Assembly: GCA_016720775.1 (NCBI GenBank)
Contig: JADKJX010000001.1
Coordinates: 1,054,001 to 1,118,000, forward strand
Direction of reading: 5' to 3'
DNA from: Chitinophagaceae bacterium
Lineage (GTDB): Bacteria > Bacteroidota > Bacteroidia > Chitinophagales > Chitinophagaceae
Length of the DNA stretch: 64,000 bases
The translations under genes and the position numbers were made by a program. The notes beneath the pieces were generated by a model. That model worked only from the letters and a program-made list of their open reading frames with translations, had not been told where the DNA came from and did not search any database. Shown in pieces: positions 43,769 through 52,051 of the stretch (position 1 is the stretch's first letter; every line of letters begins with the position of its first letter).

Positions 43769-45114
43769 TTTAATTTTTCAAGAATTATTTTTTCAACTTC
43801 TTCTTGCTGCCATTTGTTTTCAATATCCGGCAAAGACATAACTTCCTGCATAATGGCTTCCTGCTTTCTTCCATTTACTAATGCGCTGCTGTACCTGATC
43901 TGCGGACTGAATGTTACCTGTGCATATGCCGGGATCCATTTATCCGGGTATTTTTTACTGAAAGCCGCTTCAATTTTTTTCTGTAATAAGAATTTCGGAT
44001 CGGCTACTTTATCCCTCATTTCTACAAAATTATTTAAAGCCAGGTCGGCAATGGCATCACCATCTGGTTTTCTTAATGACTGGTATTCCTGTAGAATGGC
44101 CGACCAGTTCTCATTGTGTTTGTCTATTAAACTATTTAAAACAGAACAATCTTCAAAACCGCAGTTCATTCCCTGTCCGAAGAAAGGAACAATGGCATGA
44201 GCCGCATCGCCGATGAGTGCAAATTTATCTTCCCGTATCCATGGGAAACATTTTACTGTAACCAACGAGGAAGTTGGGTTCCTGAAAAAATCTTCTTCCA
44301 GCGTTGGCATTAGTTGTTCTGCGTCGGTAAACGTCTTTTTGAAGAATGAACGGACCTTTTCTTTTGTATCTAAACCTGCAAAGGAGGGCTCGCCTTCAAA
44401 CGGGAAGAACAAGGTACAGGTGAAACTGCCATCGGTATTAGGTAAGGCGATCAGCATATAATTTCCACGTGGCCAGATATGCAATGCATTTTTTTCCATC
44501 AGGAAACCTCCATTCTCTCCTGCTGGTATGTTCAGTTCTTTGTAGCCAAAGTCGATATAATATTGCTGGTATTGAAAACGGTCGTGTTGCAGGTGATGAG
44601 TGAGCCGGGCGGCGGAATAGGCGCCATCGCTGCCAAAGCAGAGTTTGAAGTTTGTAGTTTGAAGTTCGTGGTTAAGCGTATTCTCAAAAATCACCTCATT
44701 TTTCTGCCAGTTGATGCTTTCACATTTTTGATTGAAGGAAATTTCAACACGATGCTTTTCTGCCAGGTCCATCAGTTTGCAATTCAGTTCGCCCCTTGAA
44801 ACCGAATTGATGAATTGTCCTTCTTTTCCATAAGGTTGAAAAGCGGTGGTTCCGTCTGCATGGTGCAGGAATCTTCCGTGCATGGGAATGCAGATCTTTC
44901 GTATCTCTTCCATCAGCCCAACTTCTTCGAGCGCTTTAATGCCCCGGTCACTTAATGCCAGGTTAATAGAACGGCCGGCTACCATATCTTCTTTACGCAT
45001 ATCGCCGCGGCGTTCATACACGTTTACCTTGTATCCCCTTTTGGATAGGTAGATGGAAAGTAAGGAGCCAACCAATCCGGCCCCAATGATGATCGTTTCC
45101 TTTTTCTGCATCAC
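43762..45114 (-). CDS. kmo: Kynurenine 3-monooxygenase
   Basis: FAD- and NADPH-dependent hydroxylation of kynurenine to 3-hydroxykynurenine. 450 residues. FAD motifs are IIGAGLVGSLLSIYLSKRG, GRSINLALSDRGIKAL and FALIGDAAHAIVPFFGQGMN (DG/GD motif); the C-terminal helix would anchor it to a membrane in animals. Near residue 148 the segment NHELQTTNFKL is encoded by an arm of the TTTGAAGTTTGTAGTTTG repeat family (44643-44671), an in-frame insertion. The stop lies in a palindromic element. kynU is immediately upstream, sharing one base. Confidence 0.95.
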   Translation of the reverse strand: MMQKKETIIIGAGLVGSLLSIYLSKRGYKVNVYERRGDMRKEDMVAGRSINLALSDRGIKALEEVGLMEEIRKICIPMHGRFLHHADGTTAFQPYGKEGQFINSVSRGELNCKLMDLAEKHRVEISFNQKCESINWQKNEVIFENTLNHELQTTNFKLCFGSDGAYSAARLTHHLQHDRFQYQQYYIDFGYKELNIPAGENGGFLMEKNALHIWPRGNYMLIALPNTDGSFTCTLFFPFEGEPSFAGLDTKEKVRSFFKKTFTDAEQLMPTLEEDFFRNPTSSLVTVKCFPWIREDKFALIGDAAHAIVPFFGQGMNCGFEDCSVLNSLIDKHNENWSAILQEYQSLRKPDGDAIADLALNNFVEMRDKVADPKFLLQKKIEAAFSKKYPDKWIPAYAQVTFSPQIRYSSALVNGRKQEAIMQEVMSLPDIENKWQQEEVEKIILEKLKG

Positions 45115-46385
45115 TACATTTTTAAAATTGCATTTACTATATTACCAAAGTTCCAGATATCCTGAAATGAATTATATAACGGAACCGGCGCAACACGAAT
45201 TACATTGGGTTCTCTCCAGTCGGCGATCACTCCATTATTTTTTAGTGCTTCAAAAACCTCTTTTCCTTTTTTCAGCATCAGCATTGAAACCTGGCAACCC
45301 TTCGCATCTTTTGGCGTGATCACTTCAATCAATTTCTCTTTTGAATTTTTATTCAGCTCTTCAATGATAAAGAATAAGTAATCGCTGAGCAGTTGGCCTT
45401 TTGCCCATAAGCTTTCCATGCCGGCGTCTTCAAAAATATCCAGCGAAGCTTTATGAGCTGCCATGCTTAATACCGGCGCATTGCTCAGTTGCCAGCCTTC
45501 TGCCGTGGCAATGGGCTTAAAGCCTTTTTCCATTTGAAAACGGGTTGCTTTCTCATAGCCCCACCAACCGGCAAGCCTTGGCAAATTTTTATTAGTAATG
45601 TGTTTTTGATGGATGAATGCGCCCGCCACGCCGCCCGGACCACTGTTCAGGTATTTATAACTGCACCAGCAGGCGAAGTCGGCATCCCAGTCGTGCAGGT
45701 GCAGTTCGATGTTACCTGCAGCATGCGCCAGGTCAAAACCGCAGTAAGCGCCGGCATCGTGTGCTGCTTTGGTAATTGACTTCATGTCAAACACCTGCCC
45801 ATTGTAATAATTCACGCCACTAAAGATGACCAATGCTGTTTGATCAGCATGTTGTTTTATGGTATTGAGAATGTCTTCAGTTCTTATTACATATTCACCT
45901 TCTCTTGGCCCCACTTCAATAATCACTTCATCGGGATTTAGTCCATGAAACCTTGCCTGCGATTCAAAGGCATACTGATCTGATGGAAATGCTTTTGCTT
46001 CACAGATGATCTTGAACCGTTCTTTGGTGGGTTGATAAAATGTTGCCATCAGCAAATGCAGGTTCACCGTAAGCTGGTTCATCACCACAATTTCTTCCGG
46101 TAAACCACCCACGATCCCGGTCAGCAGGTTTGGAAACATTTCATGATAACTTAACCATGGCTGTCTTGCATGAAAATGTCCTTCTACCCCAAAACTGGCC
46201 CAGTCTTCCAGTTCATTCAATATATATTCCTGTGTGGTCTTGGGTTGCAGGCCCAGGGAGTTACCGGTGAAGTAGATACATTCTTCTCCGTTGATGATAG
46301 GAATGTAAAATTTATCCCTGAAATGCTTTAATGAGTCGCTTTCATCAAGTTGTTTGGCAAATGCCAAAGTATTTTCAAACTTCAT
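45114..46385 (-). CDS. kynU: Kynureninase
   Basis: PLP enzyme that cleaves 3-hydroxykynurenine to 3-hydroxyanthranilate and alanine. 423 residues. Landmarks are YFTGNSLGLQPKTTQEYI, NQLTVNLHLLMATFY, the substrate region WASFGVEGHFHARQPWLSYH, DLAHAAGNIELHLHDWDADF, and the PLP-binding Lys in CWCSYKYLNSGPGG. The stop codon's last base is shared with the start of kmo, so the two are translated from one message. Confidence 0.96.
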   Translation of the reverse strand: MKFENTLAFAKQLDESDSLKHFRDKFYIPIINGEECIYFTGNSLGLQPKTTQEYILNELEDWASFGVEGHFHARQPWLSYHEMFPNLLTGIVGGLPEEIVVMNQLTVNLHLLMATFYQPTKERFKIICEAKAFPSDQYAFESQARFHGLNPDEVIIEVGPREGEYVIRTEDILNTIKQHADQTALVIFSGVNYYNGQVFDMKSITKAAHDAGAYCGFDLAHAAGNIELHLHDWDADFACWCSYKYLNSGPGGVAGAFIHQKHITNKNLPRLAGWWGYEKATRFQMEKGFKPIATAEGWQLSNAPVLSMAAHKASLDIFEDAGMESLWAKGQLLSDYLFFIIEELNKNSKEKLIEVITPKDAKGCQVSMLMLKKGKEVFEALKNNGVIADWREPNVIRVAPVPLYNSFQDIWNFGNIVNAILKM

Positions 46386-46396
46386 AAAAATGTGAT

Positions 46397-46480
46397 GGGC
46401 TAAAGCCCCTGTACTTTGTTTTGCATTGCCCGGCCCTTAAGGGCCGGGCAACTGATTATTTAACTTCCGGGCTTTAGCCC
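46397..46480. repeat. Palindromic element (GGGCTAAAGCCC family), copy 3, complete
   Basis: Left arm GGGCTAAAGCCCC (46397-46409), core GCCCGGCCCTTAAGGGCCGG, right arm GGGCTTTAGCCC (46469-46480). It fills the whole spacer between the RidA-like gene and kynU, starting 11 nt upstream of the kynU start codon. Confidence 0.88.
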
Positions 46481-46481
46481 A

Positions 46482-46898
46482 TTATTCTATCGTTGCAATC
46501 ACTTTTAATTCAATAGCTATTGGTGTGGGCAGACTTTTTACCTCCACGGTGGTCCGGCATGCCTGCACCGAAGTAAAATACTCTGCATACACTTTATTAT
46601 AAACCGGGAAATCGGTTTTCATATTTGTGAGAAAGACCGTTACATCCACGATCTTGTCCCAACTGCTGCCGCTGGCATCCAGTACGGCTTTTACATTGGC
46701 AAAGCATTGACGGCATTCTGCTTCTATATCGTACTTAATGATATTTCCTTCAGCATCCAGCTCCAGTCCCGGGATACTGTTGTCTTTTGCACTACGGCTG
46801 CCGATACCGGAAAGAAATAATAAGTTTCCTGCACGCCTGGCGTGTGGGTAGGCGCCTAGTGGTTTGGCTGCTCCTTCTGTATTAATAATTTCGTTCAT
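46482..46898 (-). CDS. RidA-family protein, probable 2-aminomuconate deaminase
   Basis: 138 residues of the RidA/YjgF fold: GAYPHARRAGNLLFLSGIGS, AECRQCFANVKAVLDASG, VTVFLTNMKTDFPVYNKVY and CRTTVEVKSLPTPIAIELKV (Arg and Glu of the active site). RidA proteins can deaminate imines and enamines. Its place in a kynurenine operon, beside a 2-aminomuconic semialdehyde dehydrogenase-like gene, suggests 2-aminomuconate deaminase, giving 4-oxalocrotonate. Palindromic elements lie on both sides. Confidence 0.85.
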   Translation of the reverse strand: MNEIINTEGAAKPLGAYPHARRAGNLLFLSGIGSRSAKDNSIPGLELDAEGNIIKYDIEAECRQCFANVKAVLDASGSSWDKIVDVTVFLTNMKTDFPVYNKVYAEYFTSVQACRTTVEVKSLPTPIAIELKVIATIE

Positions 46899-46907
46899 TT
46901 TTATTTA

Positions 46908-46991
46908 GGGCTAAAGCCCTTGAATTTTATTTTGCATTGCCCGGCCTTAAGGCCGGGGCAATTGCATTATTTTATTGATGGGCTTTAGCCC
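46908..46991. repeat. Palindromic element (GGGCTAAAGCCC family), copy 4, complete
   Basis: Left arm GGGCTAAAGCCC (46908-46919), core GCCCGGCCTTAAGGCCGGGG, right arm GGGCTTTAGCCC (46980-46991). It spans the spacer between the aldehyde dehydrogenase and RidA genes, touching the dehydrogenase TAG stop. Confidence 0.88.
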
Positions 46992-48448
46992 TAAAACTGT
47001 ATACAAATATTCTTCGGCTCTGTAAAGAAACGCAGTGCTTCCCATCCGCCTTCTCTGCCCACACCACTGTTCTTCATCCCGCCAAAAGGCGTACGAAGGT
47101 CCCTTATCAGCCAGCAATTCACCCAGATGATACCGCTCTGTACTTTTGCGGCAACATGGTTTGCCTTGCTTATATCCTGGGTCCAGATAGTGGCGGCCAG
47201 TCCATAGTTCGTGGCATTGGCCAGTTGTAAGGCTTCTTCTTCTGTTTTAAAAGACTGCAGCGTAACAACGGGCCCAAAAATTTCTTCCATATTGGTTTTG
47301 CAGTTTGGGCCCAGGCCTTCGATCACGGTGGGCTCAATGAAATAACCATTCTCACACCTGCCTGCTACTTTTACCGCATTGCCGCCGCATAATATCTTTC
47401 CGCCTTCTTCTTTGGCCAGTTGGATGCAACTCATTACTTTATCAAAATGCACTTTGCTAACAATGGCCCCCTGCTTTGAACTTTCGTCTATCGGGTCGCC
47501 GACCTTTAAGTGCCTGGTTCTTTCAACAAAATCTGTTTTGAATTTCTCATAGATACTTTCTTCGATCAATATCCTGCTTCCGCACAAACAAATCTGTCCC
47601 TGGTTGCTGAAAGAAGAACGGATCGTTGTCTTTATCATCTTATCCCAATCGCAATCGGCAAAAATGATATTCGGATTCTTGCCGCCTAATTCGAGCGAAA
47701 GTTTTTTGAACATAGGCGCTGCAATGGATGCAATGCGTTCGCCTGCCCGGGTACTGCCGGTAAAAGAAATGGCTTTTATGTCGGGGTGTTTAACAATGGC
47801 TTCGCCGCAATGTTGGCCCAGTCCGTGAACGATGTTCAATACCCCATCGGGCAAGCCGGCTTCTTTACATATTTTTCCCAGGAGAAAAGCGGTGACAGGC
47901 GTAACTTCTGATGGTTTTGCTATCACGCAATTACCTGCTGCCAGTGCCGGGGCGATCTTCCAGGTGAATAAATACAAGGGAAGGTTCCAGGGTGATATGC
48001 AGCCAACGATGCCAATGGGTTGCCGCAATGTATAATTGATCGCTTTGTCTTCCATGGCATGGCTCTCATTGGCAAAATGCATGATGCCGGTAGCAAAAAA
48101 ACGAAAGTTTGATGAAGCCCTTGGAATATCAACCGCTTTACTCAGCCACAAGGGTTTTCCATTGTCGGTTGTTTCAGCGATTGCCAGTTCTTCCAGGTTC
48201 TCATCAATGATCTCTGCGATCTTATTAAGTATGGCAAATCTTTTTTCAACCGGCATCACAGCCCATTCTGGAAATGCTTTTTTGGCGGCTTTTACGGCAG
48301 CATCAATGTCCCTGGTATTGCTGTCGGGTATCTGCCCGTAAACAGCGCCGGTTGCAGGGTTTATATTGTCAATAAAATTCCCGCTGAGGGGGCCAATAAA
48401 ATTTCCCCCGATGAAATTTTCGAGGTGATAAGGAATATCCAGTTGCAT
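46991..48448 (-). CDS. Aldehyde dehydrogenase, probable 2-aminomuconic 6-semialdehyde dehydrogenase
   Basis: NAD-dependent oxidation of a semialdehyde. 485 residues. It has the general ALDH motifs CISPWNLPLYLFTWKIAPAL, FTGSTRAGERIASIA (NAD loop), catalytic Glu in KLSLELGGKNPNIIF and catalytic Cys in NQGQICLCGSRILI. It lies in an operon with RidA, kynU and kmo, and faces haaO and ACMSD, which would make its substrate 2-aminomuconic semialdehyde. Its start faces the divergent haaO gene across 140 bp. Confidence 0.9.
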   Translation of the reverse strand: MQLDIPYHLENFIGGNFIGPLSGNFIDNINPATGAVYGQIPDSNTRDIDAAVKAAKKAFPEWAVMPVEKRFAILNKIAEIIDENLEELAIAETTDNGKPLWLSKAVDIPRASSNFRFFATGIMHFANESHAMEDKAINYTLRQPIGIVGCISPWNLPLYLFTWKIAPALAAGNCVIAKPSEVTPVTAFLLGKICKEAGLPDGVLNIVHGLGQHCGEAIVKHPDIKAISFTGSTRAGERIASIAAPMFKKLSLELGGKNPNIIFADCDWDKMIKTTIRSSFSNQGQICLCGSRILIEESIYEKFKTDFVERTRHLKVGDPIDESSKQGAIVSKVHFDKVMSCIQLAKEEGGKILCGGNAVKVAGRCENGYFIEPTVIEGLGPNCKTNMEEIFGPVVTLQSFKTEEEALQLANATNYGLAATIWTQDISKANHVAAKVQSGIIWVNCWLIRDLRTPFGGMKNSGVGREGGWEALRFFTEPKNICIQF

Positions 48449-48475
48449 GGTTTAAAGGTAAAGAAAAGCTTGATA

Positions 48476-48546
48476 CCGGATACAAGATCCAAGACACTGG
48501 TCGCAGATTCCCATCCTGCATCCTGAATCCGGTATCTTGTATCCGG
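48476..48546. repeat. Inverted repeat in the divergent kynurenine promoter region
   Basis: CCGGATACAAGAT (48476-48488) and ATCTTGTATCCGG (48534-48546) are perfect 13-bp inverted arms 45 nt apart, between the divergent kynurenine operons. Related words (AAGATCC, ATCCTGCATCCTGAATCC) fill the loop, which makes a dispersed repeat likely; an operator for this pathway is the alternative. Confidence 0.6.
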
Positions 48547-48588
48547 CTTCAAAAAAATAATTACCTTACGACTCTAAAAACACTTGCT

Positions 48589-49113
48589 ATGGCAGTAACA
48601 GCTCCCTTTAATTTAAAAAAATGGATCGACGAACACCGCGACATGCTGAAACCACCGGTGGGCAACCAATGTGTGTATAAAGACGCGGAGAATTTTATAG
48701 TAATGGTGGTGGGTGGTCCCAATGCCCGGAAGGATTATCATTACAATGAAAGCGAAGAATTGTATTACCAGGTGGAGGGGAATATTGTGTTGAAAATTAT
48801 TGATGAAGGTGTGGCGAAGGACATCCCCATCAATGAAGGTGATATGTTTTTGCTGCCACCCAAAACCCCGCATTCGCCGCAACGTGGGCCTAATACCGTT
48901 GGACTGGTAATTGAAAAAGTAAGAGAGACAGAAGAAGACGGGTTTTTATGGTATTGCGAAAACTGCGGCAATAAACTGTATGAAGAATATAAAGTGATCA
49001 CCGATATTGTAAAACAACTCCCCCCCGTGATGGAAGGTTTTTATAATGATGAACAAAAACGCACCTGCAGTAAATGCGGCAGCGTAATGGCTCCGCCGGT
49101 GAGGAAGGGTTAA
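48589..49113 (+). CDS. 3-hydroxyanthranilate 3,4-dioxygenase
   Basis: Fe(II) cupin that opens the ring of 3-hydroxyanthranilate to 2-amino-3-carboxymuconate semialdehyde. 174 residues. The active-site residues sit at the standard bacterial positions: Arg47, His51, Glu57 (ARKDYHYNESEELYY), His95 and Arg99 (TPHSPQRG), with a Glu near 109. The C-terminal extra metal site has Cys123/126 (WYCENCGN) and Cys160/163 (RTCSKCGS), as in bacterial enzymes of this type. The ACMSD gene follows on the same strand. Confidence 0.95.
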   Translation: MAVTAPFNLKKWIDEHRDMLKPPVGNQCVYKDAENFIVMVVGGPNARKDYHYNESEELYYQVEGNIVLKIIDEGVAKDIPINEGDMFLLPPKTPHSPQRGPNTVGLVIEKVRETEEDGFLWYCENCGNKLYEEYKVITDIVKQLPPVMEGFYNDEQKRTCSKCGSVMAPPVRKG

Positions 49114-49115
49114 TT

Positions 49116-49180
49116 AGTTTGAAGTTTGTTGTTTGAGGTTGAACAACAAACTTCAAACCTCAAACTTCAAACCACAAACT
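49116..49180. repeat. Inverted repeat of TTTGAAGTTTGTTGTTTGAGG type
   Basis: AGTTTGAAGTTTGTTGTTTG (from 49116) and its inverted partner CTTCAAACCACAAACTT (to 49180) fill the spacer between haaO and the ACMSD gene. The upstream extension of the ACMSD frame here is repeat sequence, not protein. Same family as 16359-16450 and 51981-52046. Confidence 0.75.
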
Positions 49181-50166
49181 TGAAAATTGATATTCATACG
49201 CACATCATGCCCGACAAAATGCCCAACTGGGTACAGAAGTTTGGCTATGGAGAATTTATTCACCTGGAGCATCGCAACTGCAAAGCATGCATGATGAAGG
49301 GAGATAAACTCTTTCGTGAAGTGGAGGATAATTGTTTTAATGCAGGGATACGGCTAAAGGAGATGGATGAGACCGATGTTACTGTACAGGTACTTTCCAC
49401 TATCCCCGTATTATTTAATTATTGGGCAAAGGCAAAGGACGGACTGGAAACTTCCCGTTTTTTTAATGATCATATTGCTGATACGGTTTCAAAAGATCAA
49501 AAGCGTTTTATTGGAATAGGAACAATACCATTGCAGGATATCGATATGGCTATTGCCGAAATGGAACGCTGTGTAAAAGAATTAAAAATGCCGGGATTAG
49601 AGATCGGCAGTAATATCAATGGCGCAAACCTGGGCGATGAAAGATTCTTTCCTTTTTATGAGACGGCTGAAAAGCTTGGCTGTGCCTTGTTTGTACATCC
49701 CTGGGAAATGATGGGAGAGCAGCAGATGCAGAAATACTGGCTGCCCTGGCTGGTAGGTATGCCGGCAGAAACATCAAGAGCGATCTGCTCCATGATCTTT
49801 AGCGGAGTGTTTGAAAAATTTCCAAAACTTAGAGTGGCATTTGCGCATGGAGGTGGTTCATTTCCTATTACCATTGGAAGGATCGAACATGGTTTTAATG
49901 TAAGGCCTGACCTGGTGGCAGTTGACAATGCCGTTAACCCAAGAGAATACATTGGTAAATTCTGGATAGACAGTTTGGTGCATGATGAAAAAGCAATGGA
50001 ATTCATTGTTGAGCTGATGGGAGAGGATAAGATATGCCTGGGTAGTGATTATCCGTTTCCGCTGGGAGAACATCATCCGGGTAAACTGATCGGGGAAATG
50101 AATTTTGCTGATAGCCTGAAGGAAAAACTGTTATTTAAAAATGCGAAGGCTTGGTTGCATATATAA
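49180..50166 (+). CDS. 2-amino-3-carboxymuconate-6-semialdehyde decarboxylase (ACMSD)
   Basis: Metal-dependent decarboxylase that diverts the kynurenine route away from quinolinate and NAD synthesis. About 328 residues starting with TTG at 49180 (KIDIHTHIMPDKMPNWV). The longer frame from 49126 would encode the inverted repeat. Metal and active-site motifs are IDIHTHIMP, FVHPWEMMGE, VAFAHGGGSFPITIGR and CLGSDYPFPLGEH, typical of ACMSD in the amidohydrolase superfamily. The region between HYL-type motifs and length match the family. Confidence 0.93.
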   Translation: MKIDIHTHIMPDKMPNWVQKFGYGEFIHLEHRNCKACMMKGDKLFREVEDNCFNAGIRLKEMDETDVTVQVLSTIPVLFNYWAKAKDGLETSRFFNDHIADTVSKDQKRFIGIGTIPLQDIDMAIAEMERCVKELKMPGLEIGSNINGANLGDERFFPFYETAEKLGCALFVHPWEMMGEQQMQKYWLPWLVGMPAETSRAICSMIFSGVFEKFPKLRVAFAHGGGSFPITIGRIEHGFNVRPDLVAVDNAVNPREYIGKFWIDSLVHDEKAMEFIVELMGEDKICLGSDYPFPLGEHHPGKLIGEMNFADSLKEKLLFKNAKAWLHI

Positions 50167-50175
50167 TTCATGATT

Positions 50176-50240
50176 AAAACCTATAATGTTTTAGCAAACA
50201 GTATACTTTTTTAAAGACCATAAAAAACCTTATAGGTTTT
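50176..50240. terminator. Possible two-way terminator between ACMSD and GDPD genes
   Basis: AAAACCTATAA (50176-50186) and TTATAGGTTTT (50230-50240) are inverted across 43 nt, between convergent genes; the right arm is followed on plus by AGTCG and lies at the GDPD stop. The long loop makes it a weak call. Confidence 0.35.
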
Positions 50241-51168
50241 AGTCGAATAAATTCGGGTAATCGGTAATGATCCCGTCAACGCCCATCTTCTTTAATTCTT
50301 CTATCTTCTTTTTATCATTTACCGACCAGGGGATGATCTTCATGTTCAGGTCGTGACAGTTTTGTATGAGGTCGCTGGTCACCAATGCAAAATCAGGACT
50401 GTAAATAGTGGGTGTAAAGCCGATGTCTTTTATTTGCTTCCGGAAACTGTTCTTATTAAATGCTTCAACCAGCATGGCTGTTTTTATTTTTGGGTAGTGC
50501 TTGTGCAGGTATTTCAGTGTCCTGAAATCAAAAGACTGGATGATTACATACTCTTCCATTTGCTTTTCTTTGATCACTTTCATCAACAGCTCAACAAACT
50601 CAGCCGGGGCAGGATGGTAGATATTATCGGTGGCCGGCATTGTCTTGGTCTCAATATTATAATAGGGGAAGGGTCTTTTTCTTGTCATCATATCCTGCCT
50701 CACTGCCTCAAACAGATCGGCCAGTAAGGGTTTTACGGCTTTCATTTTTTCCTGCTGCGGAAAACGGGGATGAGGTTTCATACCCACATCATATTTCGTG
50801 ATGGAGTCGTAGCTCATCCTGTACATGTTATAACTCCGTTCTTCTTTTTCTGTTATAAAACTTCCGTCCGGCTTGGTGGTTATCTCATGATTGAAAAAAG
50901 GCTCATGAGATAGGAATACTTTTTTGTCCTTGCTGATGCAGATGTCCATCTCCAGGGTGGTAACGCCCAGGCCAATGGCATTGATCATTGCCGGTATGGT
51001 ATTTTCCGGCATCAATCCCCGGCAACCGCGATGACCCTGTTTATCAAATTCCTGCTGCATATTATTAGGGACAAGTTTGTTGGTGGAACAGGATATGCAG
51101 AAAAAGCACAGAGAGAAAAACAATACCCGGCCCGTTACTGCGATCTTACTTTTTAGTCCTGTTGTCAT
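50239..51168 (-). CDS. Glycerophosphodiester phosphodiesterase lipoprotein
   Basis: Hydrolyses glycerophosphodiesters to glycerol-3-phosphate and an alcohol. 309 residues. The leader FFSLCFFCISCSTN has a lipobox with a likely lipidated Cys near residue 27. The GDPD TIM barrel shows QGHRGCRGLMPENTIPAM (catalytic HR and E-N), LEMDICISKDKKVFLSHEP (metal and second His), YNIETKTMPATDN, and MGVDGIITDYPNLF at the end. A terminator between it and scpB upstream indicates separate transcription. Confidence 0.93.
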   Translation of the reverse strand: MTTGLKSKIAVTGRVLFFSLCFFCISCSTNKLVPNNMQQEFDKQGHRGCRGLMPENTIPAMINAIGLGVTTLEMDICISKDKKVFLSHEPFFNHEITTKPDGSFITEKEERSYNMYRMSYDSITKYDVGMKPHPRFPQQEKMKAVKPLLADLFEAVRQDMMTRKRPFPYYNIETKTMPATDNIYHPAPAEFVELLMKVIKEKQMEEYVIIQSFDFRTLKYLHKHYPKIKTAMLVEAFNKNSFRKQIKDIGFTPTIYSPDFALVTSDLIQNCHDLNMKIIPWSVNDKKKIEELKKMGVDGIITDYPNLFD

Positions 51169-51213
51169 TTACTAAAGATAGCCCCTTTTTAATTTCCGCA
51201 GTTGCCGGTACTG

Positions 51214-51247
51214 TTAAAACAAAAGGCATGAACCAATTCATGCCTTT
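51214..51247 (-). terminator. Rho-independent terminator after scpB
   Basis: On the minus strand AAAGGCATGAA and TTCATGCCTTT (plus 51222-51247, 4-nt loop) are followed by TGTTTTAAC. Strong hairpin, moderate T-tail. Confidence 0.7.
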
Positions 51248-51268
51248 CAATATTTTTTGGAGTGTATA

Positions 51269-51973
51269 TTAACCTTGTGCCTGTTCGTCGGGATTGCCTT
51301 CGCCGGTTGTTTCTTCAACAATTTCACCGGTTTCGGTAACAGCCAGCACGATCTCGCTTACTTCTGTTATTTCAGTTTCTGCATTCTCTTCTGCTTCTTT
51401 AACATTGGTTGCCTGTACCAGTTCTTCCATCAGTACTTCCGATATCTTAGGAAGATCTTCCGAACTGTTGATACCGAAATAGTCCATGAAAGATTTTGAA
51501 GTGGCATAGATGAGCGGCTTGCCCACGGCATCTTCATTTCTTCCGGAAATGATCACCAGATCTTTCTCCAGCAGTTTCTGAACGGCATAATCACAGTTCA
51601 CGCCCCGGATCGATTCTATCTCACTTTTGGTGATGGGTTGTTTATAAGCAATGATGGCAAGCGTTTCCAGTGCTGCAATAGAAAGACGCTTCAGGAATTT
51701 ATCGCCATTAAGCTGGGCAACAGTTTTGTGGTATTCTTTTTTGGTAAGGAACTGCCAGCCTCCGCCGATCTGTTTTAATTCAAACGCATAAAACTCGGTG
51801 CTGTATTTTTCGCCAATGCCTTCAACGGCTGCATCCACCTGCTCCTGTGTGGCACGGTCTTCAATAAATGCCAATGCACTGTTTACCAGCTCCAGTAATT
51901 CGGTATTGGTTAATGGTTTGTCGCTGGCAAATATCAGCGCTTCTATGTGAGGAATTATTTCTGCAAGTTCCAT
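51269..51973 (-). CDS. scpB: Segregation and condensation protein B
   Basis: Regulatory subunit of the SMC-ScpAB condensin, acting on chromosome organisation. 234 residues with two winged-helix domains: IIPHIEALIFASDKPLTNTEL at the start, then LSIAALETLAIIAYKQPITK, SEIESIRGVNCDYAVQKLLEK and YATSKSFMDYFGINSSEDLP. The C-terminal 40 residues are an acidic Glu/Thr-rich tail. scpA is not in the window. Upstream lies a repeat and then atpG on the same strand. Confidence 0.93.
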   Translation of the reverse strand: MELAEIIPHIEALIFASDKPLTNTELLELVNSALAFIEDRATQEQVDAAVEGIGEKYSTEFYAFELKQIGGGWQFLTKKEYHKTVAQLNGDKFLKRLSIAALETLAIIAYKQPITKSEIESIRGVNCDYAVQKLLEKDLVIISGRNEDAVGKPLIYATSKSFMDYFGINSSEDLPKISEVLMEELVQATNVKEAEENAETEITEVSEIVLAVTETGEIVEETTGEGNPDEQAQG

Positions 51974-51980
51974 GTTGAAT

Positions 51981-52046
51981 GTTTGATGTTTGTGGTTTCG
52001 GGTTTGTGGTTATTGAGCAACCAACTTCAAACTTCAAACCACAAAC
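51981..52046. repeat. Inverted repeat of TTTGATGTTTGTGGTTT type
   Basis: GTTTGATGTTTGTGGTTT (from 51981) and AACTTCAAACTTCAAACC (to about 52040) form inverted arms in the spacer between atpG and scpB. Third spacer copy of the family at 16359-16450 and 49116-49180. Confidence 0.7.
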
Positions 52047-52051
52047 AGTTT

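Noticed and set aside
49126..49179. N-terminal extension of ACMSD (LFEVEQQTSNLKLQTTN)
   Set aside because: It is translation of the TTTGAAG/CTTCAAA spacer repeat; the family starts at KIDIHTH.
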